The notes under the pieces were generated by a model, which saw nothing but the letters and a program-made list of their open reading frames with translations, was not told where the DNA came from and did not search any database. A DNA stretch of 64,000 nt from Pseudomonas sp. B21_DOA (GTDB lineage Bacteria > Pseudomonadota > Gammaproteobacteria > Pseudomonadales > Pseudomonadaceae). Each line of letters starts with the position of its first letter. Position 1 is the stretch's first letter. Positions 35,989-44,659 of the stretch are shown one piece after another. The translations under genes were made by a program, and so were the position numbers. The stretch lies in contig CP086683.1 of the NCBI GenBank assembly GCA_030544685.1, positions 3,782,001 through 3,846,000 on the forward strand, read 5' to 3'.

Positions 35989-36127
35989 TTCGGAAAACTG
36001 GGAAGTTATCGGAGCGCGTGCCGGGGCTCATGAGTGAAATTCACCCTTTATCGGAGTACGGCGCGCCGTGGTTGGGTCCGATAAATAAATGCGCCCCTTT
36101 TTCTAAATTATGGCTTGGATAGAGGTT

Positions 36128-38668
36128 TTATCCGTCGGCTTTGGCTATGCATAAAGCACTACAAGTGAACGGACGTCCGTTTATATTCGCTGCGATGAGT
36201 GGGGTCATGGATCCTGAATTTGAATTCCAAGAGGAGTACGTCCAAAACCTACGGTCCTCACTAGGGCTGTAGTAACCGGGGTAATATTGATACAGACTGC
36301 CAGGTCCGCCTAGAACTCTAAACTTTAAGTTAAATAGGCTTAGATCATCCCGAGGTTCTGGTGGAAAGGGGTTCCTCCTACTCGCTGCATCCATGCCATA
36401 GCTGCTGCGTCGCTGAGGTTGTCACCGCCGCTTAGAATTTGTTGTACGTTGCTTGACTGAACGGGAATCTCCAATGACTTTCCGCTGGTATCAGACACGA
36501 TAATCTTCGCCATTCCATTCCAGACGGAACGAATTCGGCCGGTGGTATCTACGGATACTATTTCAGGGGCACTAGATGTATAGGTGTAAGGCGGTTTGCC
36601 GCCAGTAGCCTCACGTGTCACGACTGTACCGGGCAAGTCATTTCCGGTTAGTTCCCATCTAACTGCTGCAAGGTCAACTGTATAATTTCGTCCAGATAAA
36701 ACGACCGGCGAGGTGTCTACGGACAAAGATTCATCCACGGCGCTAACCCTATAACTCCGAATCAAAAACCGCTTCGCCAACGCCAGCTCTTCGCTTTTCC
36801 CAAACGCGATAAACATCTCGATCGTGAGGCTGCTGCCATCCTGCAACCCAATTAAATCGCCATAAGGCGCAAACGCTTCAAAGAAGCCTTCCTTGACCCA
36901 CTGCGCATTAACAAATGCAGACGTCGGCGCCCAGATGTATTCCTGGTAGGGCTTGCCATTGGCGTTCGTACCCTTGAACAACAGCCAGACGAATTGGCCC
37001 TCGGCGATCAGCGGGAAGCCCGGGCACCACATTTTGCCTTCGGGCGTGAGGTTGGCGAGCTTGAGTTCCGCGCCTTCGCCGTCGGCGTCCGCCTCTTTCA
37101 GCCGTGGGGCGATAAGCGCTGATTGCGGCAGGTCTTGCACGGTGAGGGTCAGTGTTTCGGAAGGCAGTTCTTCGCCATCGCGAGTGATAACGTAGCTGAC
37201 GCTGACCACGCCGCCCAGACTGTACGCCATCAATTGCGGGGGAGATCGTTGTTGAGGCCAATCTCGCTGATGAGTTTTGGCGTCGTGATGATCGAGCCTT
37301 CAGCGTGTGTCCCGGGTTTGGCGGTCCAGCGGACGCTGAGCAAGTCGCTAGGCAGCGTGTTGCCCTGTGGGACAGCGATGGTGAGTTTGCTCAGGGCATC
37401 GAGCGGCGCCAGGGTTGTGCCGTTGGCTTGCAGGACGCTGGGTGGTTTCAGCTCAAGACTGGTGCCGATAACTTGGGCTTTGGCCGTTTGGGATTTGCCC
37501 AAAAGGCTGCCGTTTCGCTTCACTTCATAGGTCACCGTGACCGTGCTTCCCGCAATGACCTTGTGGTTGGGTACTTTGAGAATGCAGGTTTTCTTGGGCT
37601 CGAAATCACCTTTTTCCACGGTGCCGTTCAGTGGTTCGACGATATCGGGAAAGCCCGTACGAGTTGCGGTGTAAATACCCTTAATCTCATCGCCTACAGC
37701 GATACGGCCATCTGCGGTCAGGATGGCCACAGTCAAATCATTTTTTGCCAGCTTCTTCAGATCGATAATGTCCGGCTCATCCGATGTGTCGCCTTCAATT
37801 TCCCGCAGGATTGCTTTAAGAAACAGCAGGCCATCCAGATCTTCGTCTACCGTCTGAGGCGGAGATCGAGGAGCGTCTGGATCTGCGGAGTTGAGTAGCT
37901 GGTCATGGACAGTGAACAAAAAATCCAGTTTGTTATCGTTGCGTTTGGCTCTCATCAGGAAAGCCTTGTCCACGGTTATCTCAATGTTCAGTGGCGTTTC
38001 GGAACCGTGACTGGGCGGAACAGGTGCTTGGGTGGGTTGCACTTCCACATCCAGGGTCTCGCCATTACAGATCAAGGTAATCAAGTCATATGCCCGGCAG
38101 TAAGGGTATTGGACTCTTACCTGTGCGCTGACAAAGTCAGCACCTACGCCATTTTTGATGCTGTCGGGTAGCAGGAGTTTGAGTTCGGAATGTCCGCCCG
38201 GAACGGTAAGACGATCCTTCAGCCCCGGTCGGATGAGGTTGAAGATAAAGGTGAGCGCTGGCGATTCTCCAATATTGGAGCTGGCGCGCCTGATGATGTA
38301 ATAGAGGCGAGTGACAACGCCGTAGTAAAACTGACCTTCCGATATGAATAACGCTATTTCGGCGTTCACGTCTTTAATGGTTGTGGTGTCCAACAGCATT
38401 GGCGCATTGATTGAGCGGGGCAGGTTTGTGGTCCAGTGGTTTTTTGGGGCAGGGAATCAAAAGTTGCCCAGAGCTCGACTTCATCACCTTGTTCAACAGT
38501 GCCAGCGAGTATTGGATCTATCACGACCTGAGCCATTCTGAAAATAGCCCCAGGGTAGGGAATCAGCGCGTGCAACGGCACACCAACGTTCGCGCCCCGG
38601 ATAGGTTTGGTTTGCAGTTTGATTTTCGGTGGAATCAACTGCAGCGTATTTTTCTTGGAAGCTGTCAT
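36128..38668 (-). CDS. Large Ig-like-repeat protein between duplicated DUF6124 units (three apparent frameshifts)
   Basis: Repaired length 847 aa. No signal peptide or membrane segment at the chosen start (MTASKKNTLQLIPPK). The body is beta-rich with repeated Ig/Big-type modules, for example VIAGSTVTVTYEVKRNGSLL, VVSVSYVITRDGEELPSETL and a BIG2-like SSAPEIVSVDTTGRIRSVWN. The end is a separate Tyr-rich segment (SLYQYYPGYYSPSEDRRFWTY). Breaks at 38440-38445, 37238-37242 and 36368-36371 are each fixed by one added base. Parts of the gene (36100-36750, 38100-38700) look more AT-rich than the neighbours, suggesting acquisition. Function unknown. The lack of a signal peptide argues against a simple adhesin unless export is by another route. 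Confidence 0.65.
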
Positions 38669-38797
38669 GGTCCGATTTCCCGAGATGGAGAGACTGGAAC
38701 CATCAGAGCGCGAAATCAAAAAATGCACACCTGTCAGATCTGACAGGTAAAGGCTCTTTTCAGACGAGCGGTCGAGCCAGGCCTTGGCTTGCGCGCC

Positions 38798-38965
38798 TTT
38801 TGTGGGAGCCAGCCTGATCGCGATTCCAGTCTGCCAGTCGAAGCTGCAGTTACCGACTTTCCGCATTCGCGAGCAAGCTCGCTCCCACAAATTCAGCGCT
38901 GTAACTGCAGCCGAGTGAGCGACACAAACCCCTGTGGGAGCGGGCTTGCCCGCGAAGGAGTCGGC
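38798..38965. repeat. Three REP elements
   Basis: REP palindromes at about 38801-38825, 38865-38890 and 38933-38963. The last two correspond to those at 35133-35235 in the first copy of the duplication. Confidence 0.85.
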
Positions 38966-39003
38966 ACTGCCGGCGCCTTATTCAAAGCCTGTCGCGAGAC
39001 CCG

Positions 39004-39362
39004 CTACCGCGGTAATTCCAGATTATCCAGCACCCGATTCACCGCCAGTTCTCCGAGCATGATCAACTGCGCGATTCCCATTAGCGTCCGGCGTTGCGAC
39101 GGTTTCACCAGTCCGGCGAATTCCTGGGCGATGGTTTTGGCTGAGGCGAGGGTTTCGCAGGCGTTGGCCAGCAGGTCCTCGTTTTTCGTATCGGCGGTGA
39201 CGGCGTACATCGCGCGGGGGCTGTAGGGCGGTGGGGTCGAGCCGGGTGGGCAGAGGTAGTGGTCGAGGGCGCGGTCGGCGGCTTGGTGGAGTTTTTTTGA
39301 ATCGAGGGATTCGTAGGGGAGGTGGGGTCGGATTCGGGTGGGTTGGGTGTTGGTTTGATCAT
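39004..39362 (-). CDS. DUF6124 family protein, copy 2 (apparent frameshift)
   Basis: Repaired length 119 aa, almost identical to the copy at 35275 (starts MIKPTPNPPESDP). The same missing base is seen at the G run 39316-39319. Because two separately located copies break at the same C run, either a systematic base-calling error or a shared true frameshift is possible. The intact family sequence supports the former. Its ribosome-binding site AGGAG lies within the antisense target 39370-39380. Confidence 0.8.
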
Positions 39363-39420
39363 GGTGAAGCTCCTAGAGTCGACGGAGCCGCCACATTTCG
39401 CTGCGATACGAAAAGGAGGT

Positions 39421-39492
39421 GGCAGCTATACGCGGGTCGCAGACCGGGACTCTAGAACCGGCAGACCCGAAGGTCTCCCACGTACAGCCGCC
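39421..39492 (-). ncRNA. C4-like antisense RNA, copy 2
   Basis: The reverse strand folds like copy 1: 12-bp closing stem GGCGGCTGTACG (39492-39481) with CGTATAGCTGCC (39432-39421), hairpin AGACC-TTCG-GGTCT, and a CCGG/CCGG hairpin. Its loop holds TTCTAGAGTC, complementary to GACTCTAGGA (39380-39371) over the DUF6124 ribosome-binding site. CTGCGA is complementary to TCGCAG (39406-39401). Every closing-stem difference from copy 1 keeps pairing, and both antisense/target pairs have changed together. Confidence 0.7.
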
Positions 39493-39669
39493 ATAAGTAG
39501 CGGGTGTTGTGCGTCCAGAGATCGACGGGCTGCGAGACCCGATCGCTGATTCGTCAGCGACCGCACCACAATAGAACCCGCCGCCAAGGCGCACAAGCCG
39601 GCGGATTCTGGCGTAGCTGTAGGCAATGGCGCAAGAATTTGTAGCCTGGAAGGCGTGTCTGGAGGTGTC

Positions 39670-39691
39670 TTTTAAACACCCTCGTTTAAAA
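39670..39691. promoter_or_regulatory. Conserved palindrome TTTTAAAC-N6-GTTTAAAA, copy 2
   Basis: Same arms as 35967-35988 with a different centre. It is followed by a single REP at about 39755-39780. Bases 39493-39669 hold the conserved leader DNA and no gene. Confidence 0.5.
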
Positions 39692-39851
39692 GGCAAAATT
39701 TGGCGACAGCACGGTAGACGTTTTTGCCGGGAAACAGGTGTTGGCTGTGAGGTCGCTTTCGCGAGCAGGCTCGCTCCCACAATTTAATCTCGCCAGACTC
39801 CAGATCAGCGGTTTAGAGTGACCAGCCACACGCTGGTCACGGACCGATCCC

Positions 39852-40367
39852 ATGTCTGACTCAAGTGCCATCCACCTCGAACGCTCCCGCGAATCCCACC
39901 TCGAAGGCATCACTGCGCTCTACAACGACCCCGCCGTTGCACGGCAGGTGCTGCAGATGCCATTCCAGTCCATCGAGGTCTGGCGCCAGCGATTGCAGAC
40001 CGACAACGAGCGCGCGCTGAAACTGGTGGCGCTGCATCAGGGTGTGGTGATCGGCAATCTTGGACTGGAAGCCTGTTCACGCATGCGCCGCGCTCATGCC
40101 GGCAGTTTCGGCATGGCGGTCGCGGTAGCCTGGCAGGGCAAAGGCGTGGGATCGATGTTGTTGGCAGCGGCGCTGGACGTTGCCGACAACTGGATGAACC
40201 TGCACCGCGTCGAACTCACGGTGTACGCCGATAACGAGGCGGCGATCGGGCTTTATCGCAAGTTCGGTTTTGAGGCCGAGGGGCTGTTGCGTGATTACGC
40301 GGTGCGCGACGGGCAGTGGGTCGACACCCTGAGCATGGCCCGTCTGCGCGGTTCATCAAAATCCTGA
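39852..40367 (+). CDS. GNAT-family N-acetyltransferase
   Basis: 171 aa. The acetyl-CoA-binding strand and loop appear as FGMAVAVAWQGKGVGSMLL, and the C-terminal part LTVYADNEAAIGLYRKFGFEAEGLLRDYAV is typical of the RimJ/RimL-like and PhnO-like GNATs. The acceptor is unknown (protein N-termini, polyamines or a small molecule). It converges with the racemase gene, one base apart. Confidence 0.92.
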   Translation: MSDSSAIHLERSRESHLEGITALYNDPAVARQVLQMPFQSIEVWRQRLQTDNERALKLVALHQGVVIGNLGLEACSRMRRAHAGSFGMAVAVAWQGKGVGSMLLAAALDVADNWMNLHRVELTVYADNEAAIGLYRKFGFEAEGLLRDYAVRDGQWVDTLSMARLRGSSKS

Positions 40368-40368
40368 A

Positions 40369-41064
40369 TCAGTCAGTCTCCAGCGCGAACGCCACCGCCG
40401 ATTGCGCATGCAGCTCGGTGGTGTCGAGCAGGGGCAGGGCGCTGTGTTCGGGTTTGACCAGCAGGCCGATTTCGGTGCAGCCGAGGACAATTGCCTGAGC
40501 GCCACGGGCGGTCAGGGATTCGATGACGCCTTGGTAGATCTGACGCGATTGTTCGCTGATCACACCGACGCAGAGCTCGTCGTAGATGATCCGGTGCACG
40601 TCCTTGCGCTCGGCTTCGTCGGGCACCAGCACCGTCAGTCCTTGTGCGATAAGACGCTGCTTGAGGAAGTCCTGCTCCATGGTGAACGCGGTGCCGAGCA
40701 ACCCGACCGTGCGCGCGTTGATTTCCAATGCAGCTCGCGCCGCCGGTTCGGCAATGTGCAGAAACGGAATGCTGATCGCCGCCTGAATCTGGTCCGCCAC
40801 TTTGTGCATGGTGTTGGTGCACAGCACCACGCAATCGGCGCCGCCGGCCTCAAGCCTGCGCGCGGCATCCACCAGAATCGCCGCCGCGTCGTCCCAGCGC
40901 CCGGCATGCTGCGCCTGTTCGACCGGGCCGAAGTCGACGCTGTACATCAGCAACTGCGCCGAGCGCAAAGGGCTGAGGCGATCGCGGACCTGCTGGTTGA
41001 TCAGGCGATAGTATTCGGCGCTGGACTCCCAGCTCATGCCGCCGATAAGGCCGATGGTGCGCAT
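40369..41064 (-). CDS. Aspartate/glutamate racemase family protein
   Basis: 231 aa. Starts MRTIGLIGGMSWESSAEYYR. The two catalytic Cys lie in CVVLCTNTMHK and IVLGCTEIGLL, as in cofactor-independent aspartate racemases. These interconvert L- and D-aspartate (or glutamate). The start is set by the family N-terminus. The reading frame extends upstream without support. Confidence 0.92.
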   Translation of the reverse strand: MRTIGLIGGMSWESSAEYYRLINQQVRDRLSPLRSAQLLMYSVDFGPVEQAQHAGRWDDAAAILVDAARRLEAGGADCVVLCTNTMHKVADQIQAAISIPFLHIAEPAARAALEINARTVGLLGTAFTMEQDFLKQRLIAQGLTVLVPDEAERKDVHRIIYDELCVGVISEQSRQIYQGVIESLTARGAQAIVLGCTEIGLLVKPEHSALPLLDTTELHAQSAVAFALETD

Positions 41065-41261
41065 TGAATTTCCTCCAGCAAATGACAGTGTCGAGCGTTC
41101 AGGTCTGCCCGGAGTTTCCTGCTGTTCGAGGCTCGACGCCAGCACCTGCTGACTGTACCGCCGATCTTTCCCGCAACTGTGCACCTGCAAGAACTAAACG
41201 TACGCCGGGCTTGGGATCTGCCACTATCACCGTTCGCAGGTCCTTTCCAAGGAACATAGCA

Positions 41262-41753
41262 ATGAACGACGTACAGCAACTGGGCGAAATGCTTCGTCAC
41301 TATGCCGAGAGCGAAGCGCACAAGAAGCAACTGTTCACTACGCAATCGGCCGCGTGGGCCACACGGATTGGCGCGTTGTTCGATGAGATCGAGCAATGGC
41401 TCGCACCGGTCAAGGCTCCGAACCTGCTGGAAGTGAGTCGGGAGATTTACGTCGCGTCCGGGCCGAGCGTGCCAGTAGAGACGTCGACCTTCATGACCGA
41501 AAAACTGAGCATCGTGATAGCCGGTAAACCGGTGGAATTCGTCCCTGATGTGATGGGCAGCGGCGGGCAGATTTCCCTGGCGGTGATGGGGCTGACGGCG
41601 GCGCGGTATGGGAGCATTTCGCTGGTCGGGCTGGCGGATGGCGCGTGGCAGTGGCGCAAGACCAATGGGCTAAAGGATCCGGATACCTTTGCCTTCGACG
41701 CAAACTTCCTCGCCCAGCAACTGCAAAGCCTGATTCCTCGCGATCGCAGCTGA
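41262..41753 (+). CDS. Conserved hypothetical protein
   Basis: 163 aa, soluble, no signal peptide. An N-terminal helical stretch (QQLGEMLRHYAESEAHKKQL, then AAWATRIGALFDEIEQWLAP) precedes a beta-rich part (MTEKLSIVIAGKPVEFVPDV, then YGSISLVGLADGAWQWRKTN). AAGGAA lies about 8 bases before the ATG. I do not recognise the family. Confidence 0.65.
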   Translation: MNDVQQLGEMLRHYAESEAHKKQLFTTQSAAWATRIGALFDEIEQWLAPVKAPNLLEVSREIYVASGPSVPVETSTFMTEKLSIVIAGKPVEFVPDVMGSGGQISLAVMGLTAARYGSISLVGLADGAWQWRKTNGLKDPDTFAFDANFLAQQLQSLIPRDRS

Positions 41754-41887
41754 CTGCACGCGACGTCTGTAGGAGTGAGGCGAGTACCGGGGAAACCCTT
41801 AGGTTCGGTGCCGATCCGGCATTTTCCCTTGGGTCACTGATGGCCTTTTGGTAGAGTCGCCGTCGCCAGCGGGTTTTCGGCTGGACG

Positions 41888-42889
41888 ATGGAACCGAAGA
41901 AGGGAGTCTTATCAGTGAGTCCGGGCAAAAAAATCCTCGGTCTCACCGCGTCGCTTTTGCTGCTGACGCTGTGGGCCAGTTACTTTTATGTATTCAAGGA
42001 AAACCGCGACGGCCAGCTTGGCGGTGTCGGCGAAAGCACTGCGTGGTGCGGCACGCCACCGACCACGGAAGCGGCGTTGCTGGGCAAGGATCAACTGACC
42101 TTGCGCGTTACCAATAACCTGCGCGGCGAGTTCATGGTCGGCGGTTCGCTGGTGGTTTCCGAACGCACTTTCAACCGCTACGACCTGGGCCGCAACGAGC
42201 TGCGCCTGCGTCTGGAACCGTTGCAGTGGTCGTTCGGCGTGACGCCGATCTTCCTCGAGCAGGTCAAGGTGCAGCCGCTGAGCCGCAATCTGTCGTCGAC
42301 CAACAAAAGCGCCTTCGCCGAACTCGAGCCACGGCCGATTGGCGTGCACGCCCAGACCGCTGCGTTCCCGTTCGACAGCTATCGCTATGGCTACAAACCG
42401 GTGCTGTATTACCTCAAGGGCAGCGAGCGCGTCGACCTGCGCTTCAAGAACATCACCACGTTGATGGAGATGTCCAACACCTTCACGCCGATCCAGAAGT
42501 ACAACCGCGCCGACTACATCAACGAGAAGAACTCGATGATCCGCGACGAGGACTACAAGCCTTACGGGGCGCATGAGTGCGCGTTCACCGTCGAGCGCAA
42601 AGGCTCGTTCAAGGTGGTGGTGTTGCTGCTTCTGCTGGTGCTGTGCCTACCGCTGATGCTGGTGTTCTACCGCGATGAACCGGGGATCGACTTTCTCGCC
42701 ACGCTGGTAGGGATTGCGGTGGTGCGGACATTGCTGATCGGGCCGGTGGAAGATTTCCAGCTGTACAACATCGACTTTCTGTTTGGTGCGGCGATTTTGC
42801 TGGTGGGAACGGTGTCGCTGATCAAGGCGATGCGTGCCAATAGCCGGCGGGAGATGGCGTTGCGCAGTGGCGAAACATCGTCCTGGTAA
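41888..42889 (+). CDS. Membrane protein of unknown function
   Basis: 333 aa. One N-terminal membrane segment (KKILGLTASLLLLTLWASYFYVF), a periplasmic beta-rich domain of about 200 residues with two Cys (STAWCGTPP, GAHECAFTV), and three C-terminal membrane segments (for example VVVLLLLLVLCLPLMLVFY). The layout resembles DUF4436-type proteins, but I am not sure. Stands alone between unrelated genes. Confidence 0.6.
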   Translation: MEPKKGVLSVSPGKKILGLTASLLLLTLWASYFYVFKENRDGQLGGVGESTAWCGTPPTTEAALLGKDQLTLRVTNNLRGEFMVGGSLVVSERTFNRYDLGRNELRLRLEPLQWSFGVTPIFLEQVKVQPLSRNLSSTNKSAFAELEPRPIGVHAQTAAFPFDSYRYGYKPVLYYLKGSERVDLRFKNITTLMEMSNTFTPIQKYNRADYINEKNSMIRDEDYKPYGAHECAFTVERKGSFKVVVLLLLLVLCLPLMLVFYRDEPGIDFLATLVGIAVVRTLLIGPVEDFQLYNIDFLFGAAILLVGTVSLIKAMRANSRREMALRSGETSSW

Positions 42890-43018
42890 TACCGGTTGGC
42901 GAGGCACACACGCTGTCGGATGTGAACTTTGCAATTGGCCATCGCATTTGCCGGGGTTTTGGCTATACCTGTATCTCCCCTATGCAAAATGTCTTGGCCT
43001 TCTCAAAGGAATTACAGC

Positions 43019-43696
43019 ATGAAGCTAGCCGTCGTGATGGGCACGCTGTGCATTGCCACCCTTGGCGTGGTGGGTTGTTCCAGCAAAACCGTCGAGCCTG
43101 ACCAGTATTCCGACTTTCTCAAGGATTACAGCCAGCTGAAGGAGGCCAAGTCACCCTCTGGTGCCGAGGTGATGCGCTGGATGGACCCGAAACTCGACAT
43201 CAATAAATTCACCAGCGTTTACGTAGAGCCAAGCCAGCTCTACCCGAAGCCGCAAGCCACCGAGAAAATCCCCCAGCAGACTCTCAACGGCATCACCAGC
43301 TATTACGATCAGGCGCTCAAGCGCGAACTCGGCAAATCGCTGCCGTTGGCCGCAGGTCCCGGGCCGGGCGTAATTGTGGTGCGTCCGGCGATTACCGCAG
43401 TCAGCAGCAAGACCGAAGGCCTGCAAGTCTATGAAGTGATCCCGATCGCACTGGTCGCCGCAGCAGTAAGCACGGCCACTGGTATCCGCGACCAGGAAAC
43501 CACGCTGGCCACCGAAGCGGTATTCATGGACGGCGCGACCAATCATGTCATCGCGCAGGTAGTGCGCAAAGGTACCGGCAAACCGCTGGAAAACTCTTCC
43601 CAGGTGATGAAAGCCGACGACATGAAAGCGGTGATCGATGGCTGGGCAAGCGATCTGCATCAGTCGTATCTGAAACTCAAATCTGAATCCAAATGA
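43019..43696 (+). CDS. DUF3313-type lipoprotein
   Basis: 225 aa. The lipoprotein signal MKLAVVMGTLCIATLGVVGCSS has a lipobox Cys. The mature part (YSDFLKDYSQLKEAK, then FTSVYVEPSQLYP, then PGVIVVRPAITAVSS and ATEAVFMDGATNHVIAQVV) matches the DUF3313 pattern of outer-membrane lipoproteins of unknown role. The acidic residues after Cys (SSKTVEPD) are compatible with outer-membrane sorting. Confidence 0.82.
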   Translation: MKLAVVMGTLCIATLGVVGCSSKTVEPDQYSDFLKDYSQLKEAKSPSGAEVMRWMDPKLDINKFTSVYVEPSQLYPKPQATEKIPQQTLNGITSYYDQALKRELGKSLPLAAGPGPGVIVVRPAITAVSSKTEGLQVYEVIPIALVAAAVSTATGIRDQETTLATEAVFMDGATNHVIAQVVRKGTGKPLENSSQVMKADDMKAVIDGWASDLHQSYLKLKSESK

Positions 43697-43717
43697 TGCA
43701 GTAAGGCTGGTTGCCTT

Positions 43718-43784
43718 TTCGCGAGCAGGCTCGCTCCCACACTGGACTCGTATTCAGTATGGGAGTGAGCCTGCTCGCATTTCG
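43718..43784. repeat. REPIN
   Basis: TTCGCGAGCAGGCTCGCTCC and an inverse imperfect copy at 43758-43784, in the gap between the DUF3313 and tpx genes. Confidence 0.85.
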
Positions 43785-43984
43785 CTGTATCAGTTTCGAA
43801 TGTGCTGCCTGACACAACGCTTTTGCTAACAGGCTCACCCCTTCAGGGAAGCTGCGGTGGGTTGTATACAATGTCACCGCTCAGCACCCAACAATTTCAA
43901 ACAGGGCATAGGTCGTCAGCCGATTTCGTGGTTAACTTCCGCCTCTTGCATGCTTTCCAATCAAAAAACAGAAGGACTCAAGTC

Positions 43985-44485
43985 ATGGCTCAAGTCACCC
44001 TCAAAGGCAATCCGGTTCAAGTCAACGGCCAGTTGCCACAAGCCGGTTCCAAGGCGCCAGCCTTTTCCCTGGTAGCCGGCAATCTGTCCGATGTCACCCT
44101 GCAAGACTTCGCCGGCAAGCGCAAAGTCCTCAACATCTTCCCAAGCGTCGACACCCCGACCTGCGCCACCTCCGTGCGCAAGTTCAACGCCCAGGCCAAC
44201 GAACTCGCCAACACCGTGGTGCTGTGCATCTCCGCTGACCTGCCGTTTGCCCAGGCGCGCTTCTGCGGTGCTGAAGGTCTGGAAAACGTACAGAACCTGT
44301 CGACCCTGCGCGGCAGCGAGTTCATCGAAAACTACGGCGTGGCCATTGCCGACGGTCCGCTCAAAGGCCTGACCGCTCGCGCCGTTGTGGTGCTGGACGA
44401 AAACGACAACGTCCTGCACAGCGAACTGGTCAAGGAAATCGCTGAGGAGCCTAACTACGAAGCGGCACTGTCCGTTCTCAAGTAA
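43985..44485 (+). CDS. tpx: Thiol peroxidase Tpx
   Basis: 166 aa. Atypical 2-Cys peroxiredoxin: peroxidatic Cys in [14 protein letters not shown] and resolving Cys in [14 protein letters not shown]. Reduces hydrogen peroxide and alkyl peroxides using thioredoxin, in the periplasm or cytoplasm. The start is the ATG opening [15 protein letters not shown], typical for the family. Single-gene unit with its own terminator. Confidence 0.96.
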   Translation: MAQVTLKGNPVQVNGQLPQAGSKAPAFSLVAGNLSDVTLQDFAGKRKVLNIFPSVDTPTCATSVRKFNAQANELANTVVLCISADLPFAQARFCGAEGLENVQNLSTLRGSEFIENYGVAIADGPLKGLTARAVVVLDENDNVLHSELVKEIAEEPNYEAALSVLK

Positions 44486-44503
44486 GGCTTTTACAATTGT
44501 TAA

Positions 44504-44530
44504 CGGCCTGGCCCTGTCCAGGCCGTTTTC
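44504..44530 (+). terminator. Intrinsic terminator after tpx
   Basis: CGGCCTGG and CCAGGCCG form an 8-bp stem with a 6-base loop, followed by TTTTCATTT. Confidence 0.85.
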
Positions 44531-44659
44531 ATTTGTGTATCAGGGTTTTGCCTCACACCTTGAAACGTAAGTGGAAGGTAAATTGCCGGTAAAGCTGCTT
44601 TGCTTAAATCCACTCAGTGCTTATCGTTCAGCCTCCCGTAATAGAAGCCCACGCGCCCA

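Larger units (their letters stand above)
38863..39691. repeat. Direct repeat copy 2 (REPs, DUF6124 gene, structured leader)
   Basis: Second copy of the unit at 35132-35988, same orientation. The DUF6124 coding part differs by a few substitutions only. Confidence 0.85.

Noticed and set aside
35600..39700. Prophage or P4-like satellite suggested by C4-type RNA
   Set aside because: No integrase, capsid, primase or lysis genes are present, only DUF6124, REPs and an Ig-like gene.
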